Source: Patescibacteria group bacterium (GTDB taxonomy: Bacteria; Patescibacteriota; Microgenomatia; Daviesbacterales; UBA10151). Taken from it: DNA of 33,201 bases. Both the position numbers and the translations under genes were made by a program. The notes beneath the pieces are model-generated. The model was not told where the DNA came from and did not search any database. It saw only the letters and a program-made list of their open reading frames with translations. The DNA is taken from positions 1 to 33,201 of the forward strand of contig JAHIVD010000018.1 of the NCBI GenBank assembly GCA_018816815.1. The letters are read 5' to 3'. Of the stretch, positions 18,286 through 29,778 are shown one piece after another; positions within the stretch are counted from its first letter, which is position 1; each line of letters opens with the position of its first letter.

Positions 18286-19821
18286 TCAATGTCTAAATGC
18301 CCTCCTCCCGGTAAATATCATAGGGATTCCGGCTTTATCTGCTGCCGCAACTGATGCTTTATCATTCACTGATCCACCTTGCTCAACAATAGCCCCAATT
18401 CCATATTTTTCAGCTAATTTCACACTATCATCAAATGGGAAAAAACTATCACTGATTAAAATGCCACCTTTTACTTTTGCCCCGGCCTGCTCCAAAGCAA
18501 TCTTGGTTGCCCCAATCCTGGAAGTTTGACCCGAACCAATGCCTCGCGTCATTGGTATATCTTTATCAACCACCAGTACTGAATTAGATTTAACTGATTT
18601 AACACACTTAAAACCAAATTTCATTTGTTGTAATTGTTTTTTACTGGGTTTTTCTTTTGTAACTACTTTCCAACTAGCAAAGCTTTCTTCTATACCATCA
18701 TCAAAATCCTGAAGCAGCAGCGCTCCGGCAAAATATTTAAGATCCCATTTTTCACTTTTTACCTTCGGAATTTCTCCAAACGTATAGATCCCCATGCTTT
18801 TCCTGACTTTTTTAAGCAGCGCCAAAGCATCACCGGTAATTGCCGGAACTGCCACAATATCAACATTACTCTCTCTTTCGTTTTTAAAAGTAGCAATAAT
18901 TTTTGCACTGGATAGATCCATTGGTTTATTCAAAACTACAACACCGCCAAAAGCAGAGATAGGATCTGCTTTGACTGCTCTATCTAGAGCTTCCTTTACA
19001 TCTGATCCTGTAGCAACCCCGCAAGGACTTAGGTGTTTAACAACACAAGCAGCGCTTTCATTAAATTGCCTAACAGTTTCCAGTCCTGTTTGTATATCAC
19101 CGATATTTGTTCCGGACAGTTCCCGACCCCAGAGATGCTTTAACTGACCAAGAGGTGAATTGGTTTTGGGCATTAAATACAAAACCCCTTTTTGATGCGG
19201 ATTTTCTCCGTAACGCAGGATATTTGTTCTTCTAAGGGGAATTGTGATTTCTTTTGGATACTTTTCTTCTGAAAAAAAACTACCTATCTGAGAGTCATAA
19301 AAAGATAAATGATAAAAAGCTCTTGCTGCTAACTCTTTCCTCGTTTGCGCTGTCATTTCTTTATTTTCCATAGCCGAGGCAACTTTTCCATAATCACCCG
19401 GGTCTACCACTACTGTGACATTTTCATAATTTTTGGCAGCTGCCCTAATCATTGTTGGACCGCCTACATCTATTGTTTCAACGCTAGGCCTTTCTTCAAA
19501 TGGATAAAGATTGCTGACAACCACATCAATTTGAGGGATTTTTAATTCCTTTGCTTTTTTTGCGTGACCTGGATTTTTACGGTCAAATAAAATACCGGAC
19601 TCAATTTGGAAACTAATAGTTTTCATCCTACCGTCAAATGAATTTCTGGGATTACCGGTAATTTCCTCAATTGGGATAGCTTTTATTCCATTTTTTTTCA
19701 AAACATCTAACGTACCGCCTGTTGAAATAATTAGATATCCTAATTCTTTCAAAACTTTAGCAAAATCAACTATACCAATTTTGTCATATACACTAAGCAA
19801 AGCATAACGTTTAGAATTCAT
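18286..19821 (-). CDS. purH: Bifunctional AICAR transformylase / IMP cyclohydrolase
   Basis: ALLSVYDKIGIVDFAKVL, ISTGGT, ITGNPRNSFDGRMKT, RYGENPHQKG, VVKHLSPCGVATG, DPISAFGGVV, GSVNDKASVAAADKAGIPMIFTGRRAFRH. Confidence 0.97.
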   Translation of the reverse strand: MNSKRYALLSVYDKIGIVDFAKVLKELGYLIISTGGTLDVLKKNGIKAIPIEEITGNPRNSFDGRMKTISFQIESGILFDRKNPGHAKKAKELKIPQIDVVVSNLYPFEERPSVETIDVGGPTMIRAAAKNYENVTVVVDPGDYGKVASAMENKEMTAQTRKELAARAFYHLSFYDSQIGSFFSEEKYPKEITIPLRRTNILRYGENPHQKGVLYLMPKTNSPLGQLKHLWGRELSGTNIGDIQTGLETVRQFNESAACVVKHLSPCGVATGSDVKEALDRAVKADPISAFGGVVVLNKPMDLSSAKIIATFKNERESNVDIVAVPAITGDALALLKKVRKSMGIYTFGEIPKVKSEKWDLKYFAGALLLQDFDDGIEESFASWKVVTKEKPSKKQLQQMKFGFKCVKSVKSNSVLVVDKDIPMTRGIGSGQTSRIGATKIALEQAGAKVKGGILISDSFFPFDDSVKLAEKYGIGAIVEQGGSVNDKASVAAADKAGIPMIFTGRRAFRH

Positions 19822-20933
19822 GTTAATATTTGATCTATCTTGTTTTCTTTTAAAGCTTGTTTTATCTCAATTGCTACTCTTTTTCCCATACTTAAATTTT
19901 GTCCGAATAAATAACCACTATAAGGGGTGGCAAAAATCCCGGGACTACCCGGCATTCTCGGAGAAACATCAAACACAATTATTTCTTTTTTAGGAGGACC
20001 GGCAGTTATCATAGCCTGCAAACCAAATGGACCTATGACACCAGGTTTAAATAGTTTTTGAGTAGCTGTTACAAATCTTTCTCCCATACCAAATGCGTTT
20101 TCAAGGAGTGACTCCAGAACAGTTACAGCAATATGCCCTGCCTCTTCATATTTAATATCAACTTTTTTAATCAGTTTTTCTTCATAAATAGACGGTAGTT
20201 TTGTCAAACCCTCTATATTGGTCTGCCTTCTGGTATCAGTTCCTATTAGCTCAAGCCTCTTGTTAACCGGTGAATAAAAGAAATTAAAGTTCACTTGCAC
20301 TCCTACAATAAATTCTTCTATTACTGCTGATTTTATTTGCTCCTTGGTAAACTTACCCAACCCCAAACCCTGAGCAATACCTATTTTATATTCTTCGAAA
20401 GAGCACGCAAAGAAAAATGCCCGCTCAAAGCCTCTTGTCTTTTCCAAAATTTTCACAATACAAAGCCTGTCAATATCTTTTGAGTCTTTAAATTGTTTTG
20501 GGTATCTGATCTTTGCACTGTCTAATAAATCGTACTGATTCGGCTTAACAGTTCGTTCTTCTGCTTTTAATAAAAACCTATTCCCAAACATTGGCACTTT
20601 GAATTTCTTTTCAATAGCATTGTAATCATTTATATAAACCTCAAAAGACCTGTGAGGAATAAATATACAATTTCTTTTAATTAACTCTTTTTGAATTTTT
20701 GGTTTTAGAATATCTGCAAATTTATTCAATACTACTGTCTCATCTACACAACCGAACAAAGCTTGTCCTGTGCTTTCCGAAGAATCACTTTTATAATATT
20801 TTGCATAAGTTTTATCTCTGCCTTTTTGCGCAATTACCAATGTCTTAAAACCCTCATCTTTTGCCCCGCGGCAAACATCTAGGGCTGAATGGGAACCTAA
20901 AACAGCAATAGTGTAATCTTTTATGGTTTTCAT
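19818..20933 (-). CDS. purP: PurP-family formate-dependent AICAR (formyl) ligase, paralog 2
   Basis: VLGSHSALDVCRGAKDEGFKTLVI, IFIPHRSFEVYI, MFGNRFLLKAEERT, FFYSPVNKRLELIGTDTRRQTNIEGL, ATP-grasp end VFDVSPRMPGSPGI. Clear homology to the neighbouring paralog. Confidence 0.85.
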   Translation of the reverse strand: MKTIKDYTIAVLGSHSALDVCRGAKDEGFKTLVIAQKGRDKTYAKYYKSDSSESTGQALFGCVDETVVLNKFADILKPKIQKELIKRNCIFIPHRSFEVYINDYNAIEKKFKVPMFGNRFLLKAEERTVKPNQYDLLDSAKIRYPKQFKDSKDIDRLCIVKILEKTRGFERAFFFACSFEEYKIGIAQGLGLGKFTKEQIKSAVIEEFIVGVQVNFNFFYSPVNKRLELIGTDTRRQTNIEGLTKLPSIYEEKLIKKVDIKYEEAGHIAVTVLESLLENAFGMGERFVTATQKLFKPGVIGPFGLQAMITAGPPKKEIIVFDVSPRMPGSPGIFATPYSGYLFGQNLSMGKRVAIEIKQALKENKIDQILT

Positions 20934-20957
20934 TTTAATATTAGTTTAATATTAGTT

Positions 20958-21974
20958 TTAATCCAATACCTCCTTTAATCTATTCAGGTTTATTGCATTC
21001 TTTATCTCTCTTGCAATACGTCTTCCTGTTGACATTGGTTCATCGTATAAAAGATATGCATAAGGTGAACCGTTTATAAAACAATTCGTTCCTGCCACAA
21101 TCCTGGCAGAAATCTCTATTACATATATTTCTTCAGTTGAGGTAATAATGGTTTCCAAACAAAAAGGTCCAAAAAGACCTTTAGGGGAGATAAGTTTTTT
21201 AGAAACCTCAACAACTCTTTCTGCCATAGAAATTGCTTCTGGTAAAAGCGATTCCCTGATAGCCAGGGGAATATTGGCAACAACTTCAAAAGACGGCTCA
21301 ATATTTAAACCTCTTTGGTTTTTCGCAGGGATTCTACCTAGTGAATCAACGTTTGTTTCATATCGTTTGTCCAAACTCATCAATTCCACCTTTTTAGTTA
21401 AAGGTGAATAGAAGAAATGGAAATAAACAGGAACTCCAATAACATATTCCTGAACCATAAACTTCTCTTCGCTGAAACTGGTTAATTTGGCATCAAACTC
21501 TTTTTGATTTCTGGCAGTAAAGTAGCCTTTGCCTCCTGCTGCCCCGTATGATTTAACAATAACTGACCGATCAATTGTATCTCCTCTTTTAAAGAGATGC
21601 GGAACTTTAACACCTGCTTTCTCCATCCACTCCCTTTGCATTTTGCGGTTTTCTTCCCAGTTCAAAACTGCTTTATTACCAAAGTATGGAGTTTTCATTT
21701 TTTTATTTTCGTCCATACCTAGATAAGTCACAAATGAACCATGCGGAATTATAATGGCATTTCTTTTTAAAAGCTCTTTTTCTAATTTAGGAAAATCCTG
21801 CCATGTATCAATTTCTAAAACTCCGTCAATAAAATTACTGTAAGATTTATAAAGCGGGTTTCTGCTTTTCGTTGAAATTACTGCAGTTTTAAAACCTTCA
21901 TCTTTTGCGCCTTTGAGGATTTGCAGCGCAGAATGAGAACCTAGAGTTGTTATCGTGTAGTTTATGATTCCCAT
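20958..21974 (-). CDS. purP: PurP-family formate-dependent AICAR (formyl) ligase, paralog 1
   Basis: TLGSHSALQILKGAKDEGFKTAVIS, IIIPHGSFVTYLG, YFGNKAVLNWEENR, VKSYGAAGGKGYF, FFYSPLTKKVELMSLDKRYETNVDSLGRIP, YVIEISARIVAGTN. Confidence 0.88.
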   Translation of the reverse strand: MGIINYTITTLGSHSALQILKGAKDEGFKTAVISTKSRNPLYKSYSNFIDGVLEIDTWQDFPKLEKELLKRNAIIIPHGSFVTYLGMDENKKMKTPYFGNKAVLNWEENRKMQREWMEKAGVKVPHLFKRGDTIDRSVIVKSYGAAGGKGYFTARNQKEFDAKLTSFSEEKFMVQEYVIGVPVYFHFFYSPLTKKVELMSLDKRYETNVDSLGRIPAKNQRGLNIEPSFEVVANIPLAIRESLLPEAISMAERVVEVSKKLISPKGLFGPFCLETIITSTEEIYVIEISARIVAGTNCFINGSPYAYLLYDEPMSTGRRIAREIKNAINLNRLKEVLD

Positions 21975-21979
21975 ATCTT

Positions 21980-23977
<1,998 letters not shown>

Positions 23978-23979
23978 TA

Positions 23980-25521
23980 TTATTCCCATTCCATAGTAGC
24001 TGGAGGTTTATTGGTAATGTCATAGACCACCCTGTTTATTTCTTTTACTTCATTAACAATCCTGGTTGAAATTTTTTCTAAAAGCCCGTATGGAAGTTTG
24101 GCAAAATTAGCGCTCATAGCATCTTGAGCTTCAATTGCTCTGATAGCAACTGTCTCACCGTATACCCGCCCGTCTCCTCTAACTCCTGTTGTTTTAATTC
24201 CTGTAAAAACTGCAAAGATTTGCCAAAGCGTTTTAAATAACTTTGTCTTTTGTATTTCTTCCTGAATAATTTTGTCGGCATTTCTTAGAATCTCCAGTTT
24301 CTCCTCAGTCACATCTCCAATAATTCTTACTGCTAGTCCCGGTCCTGGAAAAGGTTGTCTGTTTACTATTTTATCAGGCAATCCTAAAATCTTACCAATC
24401 TTTCTTACCTCATCTTTATAGAAATTTCTCAAAGGTTCAAGCAATATCAGATTCATCTTCGAAGGCAATCCTCCAACATTATGATGAGATTTAATTTTTT
24501 GAGAAAGTTTGCTTCCGGCGCTTTCTATTACATCAGGATAGATGGTGCCTTGCACTAAAAATGTAGCACCGGATTTCTTAGCCTCTTTTTCAAAAACATC
24601 AATAAAAGTTTTTCCAATGATTTTCCTTTTTTGTTCCGGATCTGTGACACCTTTTAGGTTTTTCAAAAAAATATCCTTGGCATCAACAACCTTAATTCCT
24701 ATTTTGTAGTGCTTTTTAAAAACTTTTCTTAGTGTCTTAGTTTCACCAGAGCGCATCAAACCAGAATCAATATAAACAGATTCCAGATTTTTACCAACTG
24801 CCCTGTGCACTAAAACCGCAGCAACCGATGAATCAACCCCTCCTGATAGTGCACAAATAGCTTTTCCGTTTCCAATGGTTTTTTTAATATCTAAAACAAG
24901 ACCGTCTGCAAACTCCTTGTCCATCTTAGAAGTTGAAATCCTTATCCCGCATATTTTTATAAATGTCTCCAATATAGTCATACCGTCTGGAGTATGAACA
25001 ACTTCAGGATGAAACTGAATTCCATAAATCTTTCTTTTTTTATCTTCTATTACGGCACAGGCAATTGTTTCAGTAGACGCCACAATTTTAAACTCCTTAG
25101 GAACAGATTCCACCACATCACCATGAGACATCCAAACCGGAATCAAATTATCAACTCTTTTCAGTAAATCAGAATCTCCAACTTTTTTTAATTTCCCGTC
25201 TTTTTTTAAAATAGCAGGACCGTATTCTTTGATTTTTCCTTGTTTAACATTTCCTCCCAAAAGATATACCATTAACTGCAGACCATAACAGATACCCAGA
25301 ATCGGAATTCCCAGCTTAAAAATCTTTTTGTCAATAGTTGGTGAATTTTTTTCATAAACTGACGCAGGACCTCCGGAGAAAATTATCCCTTTTGGTTTCA
25401 ATTGTTTAATTATTGTTAACACCCCGTCAGGTGAGACAATTTTACAATCCACTCCCAACTCTTTAATTCTTCTTGAAATCAAATGTGTTGTTTGTGATCC
25501 AAAATCAACAAGTATTATCAT
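23980..25521 (-). CDS. guaA: GMP synthase (glutamine-hydrolysing)
   Basis: Glutaminase GICYGLQLM and GIQFHPEVVHT; ATP-PPase ALSGGVDSSVAAVLVH; C-terminal RIVNEVKEINRVVYDITNKPPATMEWE. Confidence 0.98.
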   Translation of the reverse strand: MIILVDFGSQTTHLISRRIKELGVDCKIVSPDGVLTIIKQLKPKGIIFSGGPASVYEKNSPTIDKKIFKLGIPILGICYGLQLMVYLLGGNVKQGKIKEYGPAILKKDGKLKKVGDSDLLKRVDNLIPVWMSHGDVVESVPKEFKIVASTETIACAVIEDKKRKIYGIQFHPEVVHTPDGMTILETFIKICGIRISTSKMDKEFADGLVLDIKKTIGNGKAICALSGGVDSSVAAVLVHRAVGKNLESVYIDSGLMRSGETKTLRKVFKKHYKIGIKVVDAKDIFLKNLKGVTDPEQKRKIIGKTFIDVFEKEAKKSGATFLVQGTIYPDVIESAGSKLSQKIKSHHNVGGLPSKMNLILLEPLRNFYKDEVRKIGKILGLPDKIVNRQPFPGPGLAVRIIGDVTEEKLEILRNADKIIQEEIQKTKLFKTLWQIFAVFTGIKTTGVRGDGRVYGETVAIRAIEAQDAMSANFAKLPYGLLEKISTRIVNEVKEINRVVYDITNKPPATMEWE

Positions 25522-26303
25522 AACTTCTCTTTCACGGATTCCACAATATTTTCAAAAAGCGGCAGGCCGTCTACTCTAACTCTACCGCGTCTCCAATTAG
25601 GATGTTGCTGCTCCCTTACAAAACATTCAGGATGCGGCATAAGCCCTAAAATCCTGCCTGTTGTGTCGCTCACTCCTACTATAGCATTCAAAGAGCCATT
25701 AGGATTATCCGGATAGTTTTGGGTAGAATTTCCCTTTCTTCTCACATACCTAAAAGCTACCAACTTCTGCGTCTCTATTTCTTTCATAGTTTTTTCGCTT
25801 GCCATGAATTTTCCCTCACCGTGTGCAATCGGATACCAAATAATTCCTTCAAGTCCTGTTAAAAATTTGCACTTACTTGATCTTTCAGCTTTTACTTTAA
25901 CCCATCTGCATTCAAAATGGCCTGAGTCATTATTAGTTAAAGTTACATCCATCTTACCAATATTCCTAAAAGGCAAAAGACCAGTCCGCACCAAAACTTG
26001 AAAACCATTGCAAACTCCAAGTACTGCCGTATCTTTCCTTTCGATAAATTTTTTCATTTCATCTCCTAAAAAAGATGTAAGTTCTATAGCTAAAATCTTT
26101 CCGGAAACTATATCATCTCCATAAGCAAACCCACCTGGCAAAGCAAGGATCTGATAATCACTCATTTTCCTTAGTCCTTTTCTTAATTCATTAACATGGA
26201 CTATCTCCGGATCACCGCCTGCAATCCCAAAAGCAAAAGCCATTTCTTCATCTCTATTTGTCCCATCTGCCTTTAAAACTAAAACTTTAGGTTTATTGTT
26301 CAT
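25518..26303 (-). CDS. purQ: Phosphoribosylformylglycinamidine synthase, glutaminase subunit
   Basis: LPGGFAYGDDIVSGKI, GVCNGFQVLVRTGLLP, IAHGEGKF, GLMPHPECFV. Confidence 0.96.
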   Translation of the reverse strand: MNNKPKVLVLKADGTNRDEEMAFAFGIAGGDPEIVHVNELRKGLRKMSDYQILALPGGFAYGDDIVSGKILAIELTSFLGDEMKKFIERKDTAVLGVCNGFQVLVRTGLLPFRNIGKMDVTLTNNDSGHFECRWVKVKAERSSKCKFLTGLEGIIWYPIAHGEGKFMASEKTMKEIETQKLVAFRYVRRKGNSTQNYPDNPNGSLNAIVGVSDTTGRILGLMPHPECFVREQQHPNWRRGRVRVDGLPLFENIVESVKEKL

Positions 26304-26947
26304 AAATCTTGAATCTCCTTTATACTAAGTTCTTCAAAGCTATCTATTATTTTATCTGCTTTTTTTAACTCTTCCTTTTTATGTGTAGTAGTAATAGCTA
26401 TACACTTCATACCTGCAGCTTTTGCTGCTTGAATACCTTTTACAGCATCTTCAATAACAACACAATCCCGAGGATTTACTTTAAGTTTGTTTGCTGCTAA
26501 TAAAAAAATATCCGGAGCAGGCTTACCATTTTTAACTTCCTCAGTACATACTACTGCTTGAAATTTTTCCCTAATCCTCAGAGTTTCAAGAACCAGATTA
26601 ATGATTCTTAATGGAGCAGATGATGCCAATCCCAAAATAAATCCATTCTTTTTCAATATATTTATAAACTTCAGAGAACCTGGAATTGTTTGTATCTTAT
26701 CCTTTGCCAGTTCTTGAAATAATTCCCATTTCTCATCTTCGACTTTTTGAAGATCAAAACTACAATTAAACCTCTTAAACAAAGTCTTGAACATTACTCT
26801 ATCAGGGACCGCATTGAATTCACTAAGAATCTCTTGAGGTGAAATCTGAATTCCATATCTTAAAAGAACTTTACTTTCAGCTTCACAATGAATAGATAGA
26901 GTATCAGAAATTACCCCATCCATGTCAAAAATAATTGCATTGATCAT
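26300..26947 (-). CDS. HAD-superfamily hydrolase (beta-phosphoglucomutase-like)
   Basis: Motif I IIFDMDGVISDT, motif II LGLASSAP, GKPAPDIFLLAANKL and VIEDAVKGIQAAKAAGMKCIAI. Confidence 0.92.
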   Translation of the reverse strand: MINAIIFDMDGVISDTLSIHCEAESKVLLRYGIQISPQEILSEFNAVPDRVMFKTLFKRFNCSFDLQKVEDEKWELFQELAKDKIQTIPGSLKFINILKKNGFILGLASSAPLRIINLVLETLRIREKFQAVVCTEEVKNGKPAPDIFLLAANKLKVNPRDCVVIEDAVKGIQAAKAAGMKCIAITTTHKKEELKKADKIIDSFEELSIKEIQDL

Positions 26948-29778
26948 CCAAATAACCTCCTCATCGGCTCATGCCAAACTTTTTTCAAATCATCAACACT
27001 GACTTTAAATAAATCTTTCACTTCTATTTCCTGTTTTGCTGTTGTTTTCCCTAAAATTTTGTATGGAATACTTTTAAAAAGCTTTTTTGCTGTTTTTTCA
27101 TTTTCAACCTCAACAATAAAGCACCCTGCTGTTTCATTAAATAATAGATAGTCAGGACAATTATCTATTACCGCTCCCATGTCCCCACCTACACACATTT
27201 CAAAAATTGCCCCGATAACTCCCCCCTCTGATACATCATGAACAGAAGAGACTTTTTCGGCTTTTATCGCACTGCTAACTAAAGTAAGAACTTTTGGCAA
27301 CAGTTTCAAATCTACTCTTGGTATAGAATCTGTCTCTACATTATTTACCTGATAATATACAGATCCTCCCAAATCATTATCTATCTTCCCAACCAAAACA
27401 ATTACTGACTTAATCTTTTTAAAATCAGCAGTCACAGTTTTTGCAGTGTCCGGAATTTTTCCCAGAACAGAAATACACAGTGTTGGTGGAATTTTAATAA
27501 TAGTTCCATCTTTTCCCCGATAAGTTGAAGACAAGCTATCTTTCCCGGAAATCACTGGAATTTTAAAAGTTCTCATAAAATCCACTACCGCATCAACTGA
27601 TCTATCAAGCGACCAAAGAGACTCTTCGTCCGGAAACGGCCAAATATAGTTATTAATTAAAGAGGCGTTTTGATAATCTCCTCCAACAGCAACAAAATTT
27701 GACAGGGCCTCGGTTGCTGCCCAAATACTGCCCCAGTATGGATCAATCTTATTAAGCGCAGGATTGATTCCGTGTGATATAACCACACCATATTTCTTGG
27801 AAAGGATAGGCCGCAGAACCGGGGAATCATTAGGTCCATCTAAATTAACTCCTGAAAAAGGCTGCAAGTCACAAGTCCCTTGAACAGAATGATCATATAG
27901 TCTCACAATTGGTTCTTTTGAACAAACATTGCCTTGAGATAGTACTTTCTTCAAAACCTTTACCCATTCTTTCTGATTTTTTGGAACTTTTTGAGCTTTA
28001 AACTTTAAACTTTGAACTCTGGACTCTAAACTTTGAACTTTGGACTTGCGCTTTGCTTGCAAAACCTTCTTTGGTAAACCATGATGTAAAAATTTCATAT
28101 CCAAATTTCCAACTAATTCTTTACCAAAATAAACATTCAACTTTTTACTGCCGTCAAATTCTCCCAAAACAGCAAATTCAACATTATTCCTTTTGCAAAC
28201 ACTTTTAAATTTTAAAAGATTCTTCTTTTGAAGAACTACAATCATCCTTTCCTGCGACTCTGATATCCAAATTTCCCAAGGAGATAAACCTTGATATTTT
28301 AAGGGAACATTCTTTATATCAACCCTAACTCCTAAACTTTCACCGATCTCACCAATAGCAGATGAAAATCCTCCGCCACCACAATCCTGCACTAATTTTA
28401 TTAAATCCTGATCTCTTGCTTCAAGAAGCGCATCAAACATACGTTTTTCTTCAATTGCATTCCCGATTTGCACCGCCGAAGAATGCATTGTATGAGTATC
28501 TGCAGTCATTTCCCCGGAAGAAAAGGTAGCACCATGAATCCCATCCCTACCAGTTTTACCTCCTACACATACTATTAAATCACCTTTTTTTGGCTTATCT
28601 TTTATCGCATATTTTTTTGGAATTATTCCATATGCTCCTACAATAACCGAAGGTCTTGCCCGGAAATCATTTTGGAAATGCACAGAACCATTATTAGTAG
28701 GAATCCCCATCCTATTTCCGTAATCCCTTACTCCGGCAACTACTCTTTTTAACAAATATTCGGGCGGAAGACATCCGTCAGGAAGCTCGGAAACTGGCAG
28801 GTCGATCGGGGCAAAACAGAAAATATCTGTTGAGGCAATATTTTTAGCTCCTTTGCCTGTTGCAGCAATGTCACGGAACACTCCGCCTGATCCGGTCATT
28901 GCTCCACCGTATGGTTCAATAGCTGACGGGGAATTGTGAGTTTCAACTTTACCGCAAATCCCGAAATCCTCATAAAAATCCATCACACCTGAGTTATCCT
29001 CAAATGCTGAAACAATATTTTTATTATGTTTTAAAGCCTCTTTTTTGATTCTCTCAATCAAAGGTTCTTTTTTCTTTCCGTCAACAATCAGGTTTGCTCT
29101 AAAAGTTTTGTGTCCTGAGTGTTCACTCCAAGTCTGGGCTAGGGTTTCCAATTCTAGATCAGTAGGATTTCTTTTTATCTTTCGGAAGTACTTTTGAATA
29201 GCCTGCATTTCTTCCAAAGAAAGAAAAAGTTTATATTTTGACAAATCCATAAGTTGGTGTTTATTAAGATTGATAATAGGAATAATTTTGGTTTTACCTG
29301 TTTGTCCTTTTAAAATAAGTGTCTGCGGTTCTTGTCTTACTATATGTTCTATCAGTGGATTATATAGCCTTAGTTTTTCCACTATCTGCAACGCGTCTTC
29401 TTTAGTTAATTTGCCGTAAAAGACATATTCAAAAGAGCAGTCACAAGCTTTCAATTTAACTCTTAAATCAGAAGCAGCTTTCATAATTGAATCCACTTCA
29501 GGATTCATTACTCCTGGTTGATAGGCTATTTCAATAGTCTTGGCTTCCACAGCAACAATTGGCTTATTAACTGCGTATTTTTGATTAAACGATTCAGATA
29601 ATAATTTTTTAGCTAACTTATCAGCATCTTTTTCTGATATTCCCTCTAGTCGGTAAACCCTGACAGTAGAAACCTTTTTTACGATTTTAATACTCAGTCT
29701 TTTATAAATATCGTTTAAGATGCTTTCGCCTTTTAAATCAGGACCAACTGTTGTTTTGACTCTGATTTTTTGTATCAT
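26944..29778 (-). CDS. purL: Phosphoribosylformylglycinamidine synthase with N-terminal PurS-like region fused to PurL
   Basis: N-terminal ~150 aa resemble tandem PurS-like modules (VKTTVGPDLKGESIL..., IEIAYQPGVMNPEVDSIMKA...). PurL core: TWSEHSGHKTF, VETHNSPSAIEPYGGAMTGSGGVFRDI, GRDGIHGATFSS, QDCGGGGFSSAIGEIGE, SGKDSLSSTY, SVHDVSEGGVIGAIFEM. Confidence 0.95.
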   Translation of the reverse strand: MIQKIRVKTTVGPDLKGESILNDIYKRLSIKIVKKVSTVRVYRLEGISEKDADKLAKKLLSESFNQKYAVNKPIVAVEAKTIEIAYQPGVMNPEVDSIMKAASDLRVKLKACDCSFEYVFYGKLTKEDALQIVEKLRLYNPLIEHIVRQEPQTLILKGQTGKTKIIPIINLNKHQLMDLSKYKLFLSLEEMQAIQKYFRKIKRNPTDLELETLAQTWSEHSGHKTFRANLIVDGKKKEPLIERIKKEALKHNKNIVSAFEDNSGVMDFYEDFGICGKVETHNSPSAIEPYGGAMTGSGGVFRDIAATGKGAKNIASTDIFCFAPIDLPVSELPDGCLPPEYLLKRVVAGVRDYGNRMGIPTNNGSVHFQNDFRARPSVIVGAYGIIPKKYAIKDKPKKGDLIVCVGGKTGRDGIHGATFSSGEMTADTHTMHSSAVQIGNAIEEKRMFDALLEARDQDLIKLVQDCGGGGFSSAIGEIGESLGVRVDIKNVPLKYQGLSPWEIWISESQERMIVVLQKKNLLKFKSVCKRNNVEFAVLGEFDGSKKLNVYFGKELVGNLDMKFLHHGLPKKVLQAKRKSKVQSLESRVQSLKFKAQKVPKNQKEWVKVLKKVLSQGNVCSKEPIVRLYDHSVQGTCDLQPFSGVNLDGPNDSPVLRPILSKKYGVVISHGINPALNKIDPYWGSIWAATEALSNFVAVGGDYQNASLINNYIWPFPDEESLWSLDRSVDAVVDFMRTFKIPVISGKDSLSSTYRGKDGTIIKIPPTLCISVLGKIPDTAKTVTADFKKIKSVIVLVGKIDNDLGGSVYYQVNNVETDSIPRVDLKLLPKVLTLVSSAIKAEKVSSVHDVSEGGVIGAIFEMCVGGDMGAVIDNCPDYLLFNETAGCFIVEVENEKTAKKLFKSIPYKILGKTTAKQEIEVKDLFKVSVDDLKKVWHEPMRRLFG
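27996..28044. repeat. Heptanucleotide minisatellite, 7 tandem units, inside purL
   Basis: + strand CTTTAAA CTTTAAA CTTTGAA CTCTGGA CTCTAAA CTTTGAA CTTTGGA, consensus CTYTRRA, exact 7-nt period. Confidence 0.9.

Noticed and set aside
27996-28044. Heptamer array as a CRISPR
   Set aside because: Units are contiguous 7-mers without spacers and lie in an open purL frame.
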